Shown: in pieces, positions 25,183 through 35,265 of the stretch
Numbering within the stretch: the first letter of the stretch is position 1
Layout of the letters: each line of letters opens with the position of its first letter
Assembly (NCBI GenBank): GCA_016212515.1
Contig: JACRFZ010000029.1
Coordinates: 88,634-152,633, forward strand
Direction of reading: 5' to 3'
DNA length: 64,000 nucleotides
Source of the DNA: Candidatus Melainabacteria bacterium
GTDB lineage: Bacteria > Cyanobacteriota > Vampirovibrionia > Obscuribacterales > Obscuribacteraceae
The notes under the pieces: model-generated
Seen by the model: the letters and a program-made list of their open reading frames with translations, nothing else
Database searches by the model: none
What the model was told of the DNA's origin: nothing
Translations under genes and position numbers: made by a program

Positions 25183-28100
25183 TTAAGCCTCTTGGGGTCC
25201 CTTGGTACCCTTTAGCTGTTGCAGTTGGTCAAGCATAAGAGGAGCTAAGATATCTAAACCTGGTACCGACGGAACACCTCTAATGATGACCTTCATTCCA
25301 GGCTGAAGTGGTGCGGTGAGCTTGTTTGCTCTATCAACCATCAAAGAGCCAGCTTGCAGAGCCTTCGAGAGTTTTGCACTTTCATTCACTCTAATTATCA
25401 GAGCCTTGCCTTCTAGTGCACTAGCATCCAACATGCGCTTGATTTGATCAGTCAAGCGGACATATGAACCGGATTTCCTCTCAAAGTTAGCTTTTGTCAG
25501 GCGTTGGTCCGGGAAAGTCCTATTCCCTGCTGAGTCCTTAATGGCCGTTTTCCCGGTTGGTTGGATACCAGCACGTGCTTCAGTAGCATCCCCTTCAATT
25601 TTGTTTTGAACAAGTACTATTGTTTTCTTTACGTTCTTAGGCATCTTATTCGGATTTGGATCAGGGTCATCTTGGCTTTTCGGAACTAACCCCTCAGGAT
25701 CAGTCAGGTTCATCGGATCATTCTTTACGTAGGCGTAAAGATGGAGATCTTCCTCGTACCCAATCGGATCGGTCTGCAAGAAGCGGTTGATCCCCGGCCG
25801 GTAATAACGCGCCTTGTAGTGGTACAAGCCCGTTTCGTTATCCCAGCGCTGACCGGTGTAGCCAATGGTGGTACCAGTCAGAGAAGTCGCTTCACCAAAC
25901 GGCGAGTACTGATACTTGTTGCCGACAACGCCAGAGGCATTTGCCTGAGCAATCACCGAACCAAGATGGTCATGGTGCAAGTAGGTAACAGTGCCGCTTG
26001 AGTCGATCTGGAAGATCGGCTCATTCGGTCCGGCATAGACATAGCGGCGCAGGAGCACGTTTGTCGTGCCGTCATACTCTTCCAAAAGCTGCGAGCCCGA
26101 GTAGACATACTTGGTCTTGGTCGTGCCGACAGTCTTCTGGGTCTGCCTGACGAACGGGTCGTAAACGAAGGAGGCATTCGTGCCCGACTTCACTGCTGAA
26201 GTGAGCATGTTCTCCGTGTTGTAACCGAAAGTCCAGGTGCCGTCGCCAGTCAGGTTGCCGGCGTTGCTGTAGGAGTAATTTACCCCTCCCACAGATGGAT
26301 ATTGGTTCCGATTATTGGCCGCCCCGTATGCAATATTTCCCAGAGCAGGCGGAGTCCAGAGATACGAAAGATCGCTCACGTTTTGGGTGAGCATCTGATG
26401 CACCTGGTTGTAAGTATAGGTCCAGTTGACTGTTCCAGTACTTACCGTCATGCCCCGGGTGAGCAGATTGTTGCCAAGGTCGTAGCCATAACTGACGGAG
26501 TTGCCGTTGTTATACCCCTTGGTGATGCGCCGCCCGAGCAAATCGTAGGTGAAAGTAGCCGCCGCCGTTGCCGAGCCGTTGAGCTTAATTGCCGTCAAGC
26601 GATTGAGCCCGTCGTACTCTCTGGTCACGAAATAGCCGCCAGGATAGGTGATCCGGGTCACGTTGCTGTTGTTGTCGTACTGGTAGCTGACAACTTGCCC
26701 TTGAGGGTTGGTTTCAGAAAGAAGCCGCCCAATTCCGTCATACGCCCGGGTAAAGGTACCCGAAGCCGGATTACCGGCAACAACTGGAGTGCTGGCAGTC
26801 AAGATCCGCCCCGCGTTGTCATACGTGAAAGTGACCGTTGGCTGACCGGCAGGCGCTTTTGTCACCATCCGGTTGCGATTGTCATAAGTCATGGTCGTGA
26901 CCGCGCCACCACGATTGGTGTACGTCAGGACATTTCCTACGGCATCATACGTCCAGACCTCGCTCGTGCCGTCAGGATAGACCATGCTGCTCAAGCGTCC
27001 CCACTGATCCTGGTTAAAGGTAGTGGTATTGCCATTGGAGTCAGTGATCGTCCAAAGATTACCTCCGGGACGATAGGTGCGATTCTCCTCATTGACACCG
27101 GACTTCTTGAGAATTTGCAGCCTGCCGTTGGCGTCGTACAAATACTCGGTCAAGCGCCCGGCAGCATCCGTCGACTGGGTCGCCCGACCAGCCAAATCCC
27201 AGACATTCGAAGACGTGTGCAGGAGCGGATTGGTGACCGTCAGCGGATTATTTGTGCCGCTGTACGTCATCTGAGTTTGCTGTGCGCCCTTGGTAGTGGT
27301 CAGCAGGTTGTCCCAGATGTCATACGTGTTGACGGTGCTGGATGAAAGCGGGTCACTGACGTTTGTGAGCCTGCGCTTCAAGTCGTACTGCATCGTTGTG
27401 ATGTAGCCATTTGGCGCGGTCGCCGTAAGCTTGTCACCCGTGAACGAGTCATATGAGAAGTTACTGGTCAGAGAAATTCCGCCACCGCTGACCGTCTGCG
27501 AAGTCAGATTGACGCCGGTGTAGCCGTAGGTCGTGGTCACCCCCGTCTGGTCCGTTGAACTGGCGATCAGACCATTTGGATCATACGTAAAGGTCTTGGT
27601 ATTACCGGCGGGGTCAGTTTCGCTCAGCACATCGCCTGTAACCAGGTCGATAACGCGGGTGTATGTACGGCCCATGCGGTCCGTGTAAGTCACCCAGCTG
27701 TCAAAGGCTTCATTTGCCGTAGCGCTGTACGTCCAGGTTTCAGTACCGAGATTGACAAGCTCTTTCGTCAGGACGCGGTTGAAGTCATCATAGGTGAACT
27801 TCACCGTACCGAAGCCGGCAGTTGTCTGCTCAACAACTCGCCCAAGCCCGTCATATTTCATGGTCGTGACGTCGTCGACGCCGCTGTAGATAGCCGTCGG
27901 CTTGCCGTCATCGTTGAAAACGGTCAGGGTCTCGGGACCAACAGAAGGAATCGAGCGAACTCCAATCACCTTGGTTGAAGGGGTACCGGTCAGGGCATTG
28001 CTGCCGTCCAGGTACTTGATGGTGGTCGTCTCAAAGTTGGAAGCGTCAATCTTCATCTTCTGCTCGATGACTCGGTCTGTGGAGTCATATACGAGCTGAT

Positions 28101-31002
28101 ACTCGTCTCCCACGCCGATGCTCAGAGACTGCCCCAGACTCTGGAGCCTCTTCTGGCTGTCGTAGACATAGTTTGAGTAGATGCCGGCCCTGTCCTTGAA
28201 CCAGTTCAGCTTGCCAATCGTCACGTCAATTCCGTATTCGGCGACCACAGTGCCATTCAAGCTAATCGAGCTGACGTAATAGACTAGCCCCAGGTAATTG
28301 ACATAGGAGAATGTCAGGGTCTGCCCCAAACTGCTTACCACCGTCATCAGGCGGTTGTCGGTACCGCCGTATGTGAAATCCAGCACCACTGTGCGCACCA
28401 TTCCAGATGGACCAGCCACCTGATACGGATACTCGATCTTGCTGATCTTCCCGCCGGTCGTGAAGGTGTAAACCACACCAGAAAAGGTCTTCATGGTGTA
28501 GATATTGGTGATTGGGTTGTAAGAAAGCCCAACCCTTGCGTCCGCAGGCGGAACGAAAGTGCCGTCCCAGAGCTTGGTAAAGGTATAGGTCCGATCGCCG
28601 ACCTGCACAATGACGATGTTCTGAGTCATCTGCTGGCTGACGTTGTTCAGCCCCATTGCACCCAAAACGAAGGCCCACGAGAAATTGGTTGTTCCGCCAA
28701 TTCCGGAAGTGGCAATCAGGCGAATGGTGGAGTAGATCTGGGCAATGTTTGTGGCACCTACCATGGCACTTGCAGCAGGGGCCGAAGATGCACCATTGCC
28801 GATACTAATCGCCGCCGGACCACGATTGCTTTCCCGCAAGCTGATCATGTAGTTGTGCCGCCAGCCGAACCCGAAATGGGAAGGCTGAGAGACATCCGCG
28901 TTACTGAAGTAACGCTCGAAACTGAGGCTATACGGGAACGGCTGCGAGCCATACGAGAAGTCCAGATGCTTGTAGTTCAGCTTGCCGGAGTACTTGTCCA
29001 CAAGCACTTCCCGCTCCACTGCCTTCTGCCCGCCGGTCAGAACCCGATCGAGCTTCTGGTCTCGCGCTGTGTGCGCGAAGGCATTGTCGACGTTCTCTTG
29101 AGGTGTCTGTGCTTTTGAACCGCCTCCACCCAGGAGCATGCCGTTAATTAGACCCACCGTGCCGCCATACGGGCTAATGGCATAGAAGCCGTAGCCGTTG
29201 TACTGGTCCTTGACCGTGGCGCCGTCTTCGTGGATAAGCACCTGCCATCCGGCATTGATGTACCAGGTCTCGATGTCATTGAGGGTCTGGGTGGTGTAAT
29301 TCACCAGGTTCGGACGCACATTCGTCGCCCAGTTGGCGCTGTCGGCAAAGTAGATCTTCTGCCCATCAGCGTTTGCCTTAGCAATCACCACGTCGGTGCT
29401 GACGCCGCCGGCAGATGGAATCTGCTGAATCGAATTCGACTCAAACCCGATACCACGCTGGGAGATAACAAGGTCAGTCGGTCTTGTGCGGGTGTAGTCG
29501 TTGTCGTTTGCCGAAGTTGACCAGGCCACACCGCCCAGGTCCATGAATGGTGCTTCGCCGTGTCCAACCAGCCCCACCTGATGGTGGAAGACGGTAGTAC
29601 AGACGTTCATGCGGGCAGCCATCTGCGCCACCACACCAGCCTGGCTGTCAGTGTTGTGCCAGAGGTAGGCCAAAGCCTCGCCAAGCACGTTCTCATCGGT
29701 CTGCTGCCCACCGGCTGCGATGTTCTTCTCCATGAGCGCATAGTGGAGGTCAGCCATAGCCGGGCTGGTATTTCCCCAGGTCTGTGCAATCAGGCAGTTG
29801 TTGCCAGCCCAGATTTGCTGGTACCAGCTCTGGTCTCCCCATCCAAATGGATACGGGTGCTCTACAGTCAAGAGAACCGAGTTCCAGGTGCCCACGCCTT
29901 GCGCCGGGCTGGTATCGATGAGCACGCCGTCAAGGCGCAGCTCAAGCTCCAGGTTGCTGTTGAAGAACAAGGTCAGACGACGCCCGGCAATGTCCTCGGA
30001 GTAGAAGGTATGGTCAATGAGGGTGTCGTACTGAACCCGCAAGGAGGCTTTGTAAGAAGCCGGAATGTCCGTCCACTCCACCGGGGTAACAGCCGTGTTC
30101 TGGTAAGGCAAGGTGGTCTGACGCAGCACCGTATCGATCGGCACGATGCGGCGATAGCCGATGATGTCGTCAATCGTGGCGTCAGGGTTGTTGTTCTCAA
30201 TCCAGGTGCCCAGACTGCTCGCCATATTGCCAAGCTCAGTGGCAAGACCTGCTGTGTTCACATCCTTGAAGTAATCGCTGGTTATCGTAGAACCGGAGAA
30301 GGCCGCATTCTGGAAGGTCGTGGCATTAAAACCGGTAGCGGTGTCAAGGTTGACGCCTGCCACTGAGCTGTAGACCTTGAAGCTGGGGTCAAAGACATAC
30401 CAGGTGCCTCCGATGTTCACCTTCACCCAGCAATGACTCAGGTGCAGGTAGTAAGTACCTGTTCCGGCGTCGTAAGATACGTCCACGGGAATGGAGCCAT
30501 TGGCTAGCAGGTTGCGCGATGACCAGATGTTGTTCGGGTCGCTGCCGAGCCAATCACCAGCTTGCTGAGCCGTAATCTTCAGTTCGCCGAACAGAAAATT
30601 CGCAGTGTGGCCAGCCGCCCGCAAGATTGCGATCATGAGCGAGCTCAGGTCAAAACTGTTCCCGATCTTTTCGATCTGACACGAGTAGGCACCTTTCTGC
30701 CCTCCAAATGTCGAGAGGAAGTCGTAGTTGTTCCTCACATACCAGAAGATCTTGTCGACGTCGTTATTGAGCGCATCGGCCAAGTCGGCAAACGGCAGCG
30801 GAATCGGATTGCCGGTAGCAGCAAAGCTTTGGACGGCGCCAGAACTCAGACTCTTGAGATTGACGATGTTGCCCTGGCGCTTTCGATTCTCGATGAGAGT
30901 GCGGGCATCTTGTGGACGAACAGCTTTGCTGATGCCCTGGATGGGGGAGTGCCCGGGAGCGATGGTGCCGCGGGGAGGAAATGTGTCTTTGTGTTTTAGC
31001 AT
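25183..31002 (-). CDS. RHS/YD-repeat protein with transglutaminase-like N-terminus and nuclease-like C-terminal tip
   Basis: 1,939 residues from ATG 31002 (AAGG eight bases upstream); an in-frame start at 31074 is less likely. In order: a short N-terminus without a clear signal peptide; a transglutaminase-like domain (about residues 60-210) with HCWVKV and WYVFDPSFK, but Ser in place of the catalytic Cys (GNSFDLS, Ser116); a long middle region; many YD repeats (about 670-1680); the RHS core end NRFLQTDPIGY and LYAYVKNDPMNLTDPEGL. A 165-residue variable tip follows (25186-25680) that looks like a restriction-endonuclease-fold toxin: FPD, then an ERK motif and LTDQIKRMLD. RHS proteins encapsulate and deliver such tips. 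Confidence 0.88.
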   Translation of the reverse strand: MLKHKDTFPPRGTIAPGHSPIQGISKAVRPQDARTLIENRKRQGNIVNLKSLSSGAVQSFAATGNPIPLPFADLADALNNDVDKIFWYVRNNYDFLSTFGGQKGAYSCQIEKIGNSFDLSSLMIAILRAAGHTANFLFGELKITAQQAGDWLGSDPNNIWSSRNLLANGSIPVDVSYDAGTGTYYLHLSHCWVKVNIGGTWYVFDPSFKVYSSVAGVNLDTATGFNATTFQNAAFSGSTITSDYFKDVNTAGLATELGNMASSLGTWIENNNPDATIDDIIGYRRIVPIDTVLRQTTLPYQNTAVTPVEWTDIPASYKASLRVQYDTLIDHTFYSEDIAGRRLTLFFNSNLELELRLDGVLIDTSPAQGVGTWNSVLLTVEHPYPFGWGDQSWYQQIWAGNNCLIAQTWGNTSPAMADLHYALMEKNIAAGGQQTDENVLGEALAYLWHNTDSQAGVVAQMAARMNVCTTVFHHQVGLVGHGEAPFMDLGGVAWSTSANDNDYTRTRPTDLVISQRGIGFESNSIQQIPSAGGVSTDVVIAKANADGQKIYFADSANWATNVRPNLVNYTTQTLNDIETWYINAGWQVLIHEDGATVKDQYNGYGFYAISPYGGTVGLINGMLLGGGGSKAQTPQENVDNAFAHTARDQKLDRVLTGGQKAVEREVLVDKYSGKLNYKHLDFSYGSQPFPYSLSFERYFSNADVSQPSHFGFGWRHNYMISLRESNRGPAAISIGNGASSAPAASAMVGATNIAQIYSTIRLIATSGIGGTTNFSWAFVLGAMGLNNVSQQMTQNIVIVQVGDRTYTFTKLWDGTFVPPADARVGLSYNPITNIYTMKTFSGVVYTFTTGGKISKIEYPYQVAGPSGMVRTVVLDFTYGGTDNRLMTVVSSLGQTLTFSYVNYLGLVYYVSSISLNGTVVAEYGIDVTIGKLNWFKDRAGIYSNYVYDSQKRLQSLGQSLSIGVGDEYQLVYDSTDRVIEQKMKIDASNFETTTIKYLDGSNALTGTPSTKVIGVRSIPSVGPETLTVFNDDGKPTAIYSGVDDVTTMKYDGLGRVVEQTTAGFGTVKFTYDDFNRVLTKELVNLGTETWTYSATANEAFDSWVTYTDRMGRTYTRVIDLVTGDVLSETDPAGNTKTFTYDPNGLIASSTDQTGVTTTYGYTGVNLTSQTVSGGGISLTSNFSYDSFTGDKLTATAPNGYITTMQYDLKRRLTNVSDPLSSSTVNTYDIWDNLLTTTKGAQQTQMTYSGTNNPLTVTNPLLHTSSNVWDLAGRATQSTDAAGRLTEYLYDANGRLQILKKSGVNEENRTYRPGGNLWTITDSNGNTTTFNQDQWGRLSSMVYPDGTSEVWTYDAVGNVLTYTNRGGAVTTMTYDNRNRMVTKAPAGQPTVTFTYDNAGRILTASTPVVAGNPASGTFTRAYDGIGRLLSETNPQGQVVSYQYDNNSNVTRITYPGGYFVTREYDGLNRLTAIKLNGSATAAATFTYDLLGRRITKGYNNGNSVSYGYDLGNNLLTRGMTVSTGTVNWTYTYNQVHQMLTQNVSDLSYLWTPPALGNIAYGAANNRNQYPSVGGVNYSYSNAGNLTGDGTWTFGYNTENMLTSAVKSGTNASFVYDPFVRQTQKTVGTTKTKYVYSGSQLLEEYDGTTNVLLRRYVYAGPNEPIFQIDSSGTVTYLHHDHLGSVIAQANASGVVGNKYQYSPFGEATSLTGTTIGYTGQRWDNETGLYHYKARYYRPGINRFLQTDPIGYEEDLHLYAYVKNDPMNLTDPEGLVPKSQDDPDPNPNKMPKNVKKTIVLVQNKIEGDATEARAGIQPTGKTAIKDSAGNRTFPDQRLTKANFERKSGSYVRLTDQIKRMLDASALEGKALIIRVNESAKLSKALQAGSLMVDRANKLTAPLQPGMKVIIRGVPSVPGLDILAPLMLDQLQQLKGTKGPQEA

Positions 31003-31150
31003 TTTCTTTGCCTTTTGTTGCGTTTTCGTTTGCATTCGGACGACGACAAAAGAGATAGAGCGACCCGCTTTCACGAATCGCTCTTGCTACTGCTTTTGCC
31101 GCGAACTCATCAAAAGTCGCTATCGCAGGGCGATAGACAACGATTGAGCG

Positions 31151-31172
31151 CACCTGATAGAATGATCAGGTG
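31151..31172. repeat. Inverted repeat at the end of the small YD-repeat ORF
   Basis: CACCTGAT and ATCAGGTG are separated by six bases and overlap the stop codon of the 31166-31288 ORF. Possible operator or weak terminator for the minus strand, between the small ORF and the large RHS gene. Confidence 0.4.
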
Positions 31173-31288
31173 GTGACAACACTGACTCTATTGCCCATGG
31201 CGTCATAGTTTACGGTGATCGTCCTTGAGACGCTGGAAAAGACGATCGATACCAACCGCCCCCTGTTATCGTAGTTATACGTAACCAT
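31166..31288 (-). CDS. Detached 40-residue YD-repeat (RHS) ORF
   Basis: A short ORF encodes one and a half YD repeats: YNYDNRGRLVSI and a second VNYDAMGNRVSVV, ending at TGA. The ATG has a fair ribosome binding site (GGAGCACCAAAT before it). It lies 163 bases upstream of the RHS start on the same strand. It is either a leftover 3' piece of an earlier RHS gene that happens to keep a start, or a small expressed RHS peptide. The pattern match to YD repeats is clear; expression is not shown. Confidence 0.6.
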   Translation of the reverse strand: MVTYNYDNRGRLVSIVFSSVSRTITVNYDAMGNRVSVVTT

Positions 31289-31583
31289 ATTTGGTGCTCC
31301 TTTTTTGATTGAGCGTTTGTGGAAGTAGCTCCAAAGGCAGACTTAGCTCACCTTCAGAGCTGCCGGTTTCCTTGCTTGGACTATGCAAAGAGAAGTACTT
31401 CATCTCTGCCAAATTTGTCGCCGCAAGGTCAGAACCCAGATAGAGCGCCACTCGTCGAAACAACGAGAGCACCTTCCTGGGCTCTGGATTACGGCGATCT
31501 ATATAGAACTAGTGCGAAGAGCAGGCTGCCAGTGATTATCACGGGCAGCCCTCTCATGAAGTTTTGCTATTTCGGCTATATCA

Positions 31584-32117
31584 TCATTCTGTGCCACGCG
31601 GTGGATTATCCGGCGACTGTGGCTGCGCAGTCGGCAAGGTGGGAGCAGCCGGAGGTGTTGGTGGATTACCGCCATAGAAGATGCTTTCCAACACCGGCAA
31701 TGTGAGCGTAGTAATGATTAGCAGTACCGAACCATAAACAGGCTTGTACCAGGCGAAGGTAACGGCGAAAGGTCCACCCAGGGCAAAAACCCACACGGCA
31801 AAAGCCAAGGTGGAAGCAACCCAGTGAAAAGTCTTGGAGAAGGTTAGTCCCGGTGGGTCGGTCTTTCTATAACAGATGTAGAAGGGCGTAAGCACCAGGA
31901 GCGCCAGAAACACCGCCCAGGTAAGCCACACAGGGTCGTTAGCGCCTTCTTTCAAGATACCGTCGAGTGCTACATAGGCGGCCACGATGTCAGCCGGAAT
32001 GTACTTCATCAGCTTTTCAAAATAGGAGTCAGCCACGTTGGCATTAGGCGGCGGCTCCTGTGCAAGACGTCGCCTCCAGGATGATGGAGGCGAGCTATTA
32101 GGATTGGGATTTGTCAT
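31584..32117 (-). CDS. Four-TM membrane protein with KYIPADIVAAY motif
   Basis: 177 residues from ATG 32117 (GGAG eight bases upstream). A Pro/Asn/Ser-rich N-terminus is followed by FEKLMKYIPADIVAAYVAL, a motif shared by several uncharacterised bacterial membrane proteins. Four probable helices follow (about residues 35-52, 62-80, 94-115 and 120-145), and the C-terminus is Pro-rich. No enzymatic domain is seen. It is on the same strand as the RHS genes, about 295 bases upstream of the detached ORF. Confidence 0.65.
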   Translation of the reverse strand: MTNPNPNSSPPSSWRRRLAQEPPPNANVADSYFEKLMKYIPADIVAAYVALDGILKEGANDPVWLTWAVFLALLVLTPFYICYRKTDPPGLTFSKTFHWVASTLAFAVWVFALGGPFAVTFAWYKPVYGSVLLIITTLTLPVLESIFYGGNPPTPPAAPTLPTAQPQSPDNPPRGTE

Positions 32118-33158
32118 TCGTTTGACTCCAATCAAATTAGAGAGGCATGCCGTCTCTACTATGGAAGGAATATTCAGGAGAAAGAAATTCGAGTCGACAG
32201 CGATAAATCAGTAGACAAGGTTGCAAATCAGCGCAGTATTCAAGGGGGCTAATGGGGGCCACTTTAGCCCGCAGCCAAAGAAACTTTGCTTCACTGCGCA
32301 ACCCCTATCCTTATCGCTATTCAATGAACGGCAAATAAGGTACAGCCAGAAACGGAAGCCAAGAGATTCAGCGGCGATTCCTTACTAAATTGATAGAAAG
32401 TCGGTCGGCCCTCTACTTGGATACCAGCCGAGACATTTTCAAGGGGACTGGTCGAACCAAGAGCAGCCCTTCACTTCCATGCCGATACCACCGTTACAAT
32501 CTCGCCTGAGAAACACTGGAAATAGCCCCAATCGATAGGTGTGCGCTCACACGTCATAAATAACAGGCAGAGGAACAACTTAAATTACTGAACTGGCGGG
32601 GGTTGGTTTATCGGCTCACGAAAAATGGGGATAGAGATGTAGGACCGTACCTTAACTCGGCAAACATCGTGCCGCCACTCTTTTCGGATAAGAGCAGTCT
32701 AATTTCACAAGCACTCCACAGTCTAATTGACATCAGCCAATAACTTGGCGGGGCAATTAATATGAGCGCTCAGCAACACTGGTATCACAAACTTCTACAC
32801 AAGGTTTAGAAACAGCTCAGCAACTGTGGCTTGGTTAGCGCTCCTTGGCCATCTTGACCAGAATTACAGCAGCAGAACTTCATGTTTTTTCTTGAAGCAG
32901 CGCAACATTCTGCAATACCACAACCCACTATCCATGCCGACTTCATAAATCCCGCAAGATTTCGAGGGGAATGGCAAAGAAAAGTGCGATCGTCAAGATG
33001 CACAAACTGCAACGCTTTCAGTGAGACACCCAGCAACCATATATAGTGGATTTCATAAAGTCGAATTCACAAACGCAAGCGCCTGAGCCAACTGCACTAA
33101 CAGACTCGTGAGCAACAAGCCAAGTCTACTTCGAATCAAGCATCAGGCAAAAATGATC
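32118..33158. other. 1-kb intergenic region, no gene seen
   Basis: No convincing ORF, tRNA or terminator. A weak minus-strand frame (32806-33036) has no recognisable content. The region is AT-richer than the core genes and lies between the membrane protein and the resolvase; it may be decayed mobile DNA. Confidence 0.45.
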
Positions 33159-33743
33159 TCAAGTCACACCACCCGCATCACGCACGCGCAGAATGGTCTG
33201 CCTGGATGTATTAAACTCCCGGGCTACCTCGGCTACAGCGACACCGGCACGCAATCTCCTCAGCACAGCCTTGCGCTCCGCCTGGTCCAAAGACGGAGGC
33301 CGCCCAAACTGCTTGCCGGCGGACCTGGCCCTCGCTATCCCAGATTTGGTTCTTTCGACCAGGAGGTCCTTCTCGAACTCTGCTACGGCTGCAATTACCT
33401 GCATGGTCATCTTCCCCGCCGCGCTGGTCAAATCAACCCCTCCAAGTGCCAGACAATGAACCCTCACGCCGTGTCCGGCCAGAAGTTCTACCGTCGCCCG
33501 CACATCCATGGCATTTCGCCCCAGGCGGTCAAGCTTGGTGACCACCAGGACGTCGCCCTTCTCCATCCTATCCACCAGCTTCATGAAGCCTGGGCGCTCT
33601 GTGGCCGCCACTGAGCCGCTGATGTTTTCCTCTACCAGACGGCGACTTTCAACCTTGAAGCCCGCCGCCTTAATTTCAAGAGCCTGATTCTTAGTGCTCT
33701 GATCAGAAGTTGAAACCCTACAATATGCAAAAACTCGTGCCAT
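33159..33743 (-). CDS. Serine recombinase, resolvase/invertase family
   Basis: 194 residues, a full-length small serine recombinase. The catalytic Ser is in YCRVSTSDQ (Ser11); the family motifs [37 protein letters not shown] and GRPPSL are present. A C-terminal helix-turn-helix ([18 protein letters not shown]) binds the crossover site. No transposase is next to it, so it may be the remains of a Tn3-like or plasmid unit, or an invertase. A degenerate copy of residues 27-55 exists at 44765-44851. Confidence 0.9.
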   Translation of the reverse strand: MARVFAYCRVSTSDQSTKNQALEIKAAGFKVESRRLVEENISGSVAATERPGFMKLVDRMEKGDVLVVTKLDRLGRNAMDVRATVELLAGHGVRVHCLALGGVDLTSAAGKMTMQVIAAVAEFEKDLLVERTKSGIARARSAGKQFGRPPSLDQAERKAVLRRLRAGVAVAEVAREFNTSRQTILRVRDAGGVT

Positions 33744-33947
33744 AAAACCCGTCCAAAAGTGGTGTACGGATTATACCCGCCATCCGAAACTCCAAAAGCA
33801 TAGTTTCGGACAGCTAAAAACACCCAGCCCGAAACCGTTCCCTTTCGGACGACTGGCATCTTGGATTTGGGGGAAGAGAACGGGATAGTCACCCCGATTA
33901 GTACCCCAACTCAAAACTCCGGACAGAACAATGAAAGCAGACAAGGT

Positions 33948-34634
33948 CTAAAATGTTGGTTTCTTAGATTGCGCAGCATTTGCCTTTTCAACAAAGAGAC
34001 CATAGAGTTCCGAGAGCGGGACTAGTTTGCGCTGACGAGCATCAATCGGTGGGCCGGCAGCAAACAAGAATGGATAAATCATGAATCCCTTATCCCCCGG
34101 CAATCGCTTCAAGTCAGCCTGCCAATCTTGCCAACGAAACCCTTCATAGAATTTCTCCAAATCACCGTTAAGGCAGAAGTCGATAAAGTCAGTGTAGGAT
34201 TTCCCCGTATCCTCCCACCTGAGTGAATCAGGAGCATAATAAAATACGTTTCCGGGTTTACCAAAAGCACCGCCATCAATTGCAAAAAAACCGCCGATTG
34301 CATCATCGGCGACCAAGAGAAAGGGCGGTGCCTTCGACGTAAAGTCGTTTCCTACAGATTTGTTCCAATCAGGGAGGGTTCTAGGTAATTTCGGATGACC
34401 AGAACCCAATATTCGCAACCACCCGTGATCAATAAGCAGACCACCTGTCTCATAAATGATAGACCCCATCGGAGATCTAGTTGTGACTTGCGTTGCTAGA
34501 AGAGCACGAGACCGAGCCGGGTCAGTCGGCGGAAGAACCTCTACCTGATTTTTAGCATCCTTTACCCAGGCTTGAATCATTGGCCAAGCCGACTCTTTTG
34601 TATTAACCAGCTGAGATAAATCCCTAATGTTCAT
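33948..34634 (-). CDS. DUF2625-family protein
   Basis: 228 residues from ATG 34634 (MNIRDLSQLV). The DUF2625 pattern is clear: ESAWPMIQAWV, SIIYETGGLLIDHGWLRILG, LPDWNKS, FLLVADDAIGGFFAIDGGAFG, VFYYAPDSLRWED and LNGDLEKFYEGFRW. Function unknown in the family. The reading frame stays open upstream to a TTG at 34955 and includes a hydrophobic stretch ending in LFLPGC, which looks like a lipobox, so a lipoprotein form is possible, but its n-region would be very long and no good start is seen. Confidence 0.78.
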   Translation of the reverse strand: MNIRDLSQLVNTKESAWPMIQAWVKDAKNQVEVLPPTDPARSRALLATQVTTRSPMGSIIYETGGLLIDHGWLRILGSGHPKLPRTLPDWNKSVGNDFTSKAPPFLLVADDAIGGFFAIDGGAFGKPGNVFYYAPDSLRWEDTGKSYTDFIDFCLNGDLEKFYEGFRWQDWQADLKRLPGDKGFMIYPFLFAAGPPIDARQRKLVPLSELYGLFVEKANAAQSKKPTF

Positions 34635-35115
34635 TTCACCACGGTTCCTCGCCGCACCTAATTTTTCGGTATGCAAATCGGCACAACCTGGCAAGAACAG
34701 GACAGCTAAGATTAAGAACACTGGTGTATATTGCGGCCAGCCATTGGGCGCAACGCCAAAGCGGATTACTTTCGCAGCAGCAAAAAAGGCATTCGAGGCA
34801 ATGGCTGTGCGCTTACAGACAGCCTCGAATTTTGCAGAGAAATCACATTTGCAGTTGCGGCTTATCGTTTTCAACTGCCTGGTTTGTGGGTGGCTGAAAA
34901 GTCTCACTGCTCCTATCGGTTTCCTAACAAAATCCTGCTTTTGCCATGTTATCAAACAGCCCAGGAGAACTTCTTAGGTTTATGTATTTAAACCGTGATG
35001 CATTATTAATCCTGGGGTTAGGTGTAGGGTGTATAATCCAGCCCCACAAGTTAAAACTTCTCTTCCTTCATTACAGACGCGAGCTTAAGCACTTCGGTCG
35101 ATGCCTTGGAGACCC

Positions 35116-35265
35116 ATGGAAGAAACCTTTGAGGACCGCGATCGGAAGCGGCCGTTGAAAGTCTACGTCAACCCAACGAAGCGCCAATTGATTGAACGCT
35201 ATGCCCACGTTCAGGGAAAGTGCCCGTCCGGGCCTGGCTTCGCAAGCCTTTCGGGAGCTGTTCGA
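35116..35265 (+). pseudogene. Ribbon-helix-helix-like ORF remnant
   Basis: From ATG 35116 (GGAG upstream) the frame encodes PLKVYVNPTKRQLIERYAHV, which resembles the strand and first helix of CopG/Arc-type ribbon-helix-helix proteins. The expected second helix (ASQAFRELFE) is encoded in the +1 frame (about 35240-35269). The original frame instead runs into the next gene. This suggests a frameshifted DNA-binding or antitoxin gene. Short length makes this tentative. Confidence 0.35.

Noticed and set aside
26302..27345. Plus-strand ORF of 347 residues
   Set aside because: Antisense of the YD-repeat region of the RHS gene; its pseudo-repeats mirror the sense repeats.
33108..33614. Plus-strand ORF of 168 residues
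   Set aside because: Antisense of the resolvase gene, which has full family motifs.
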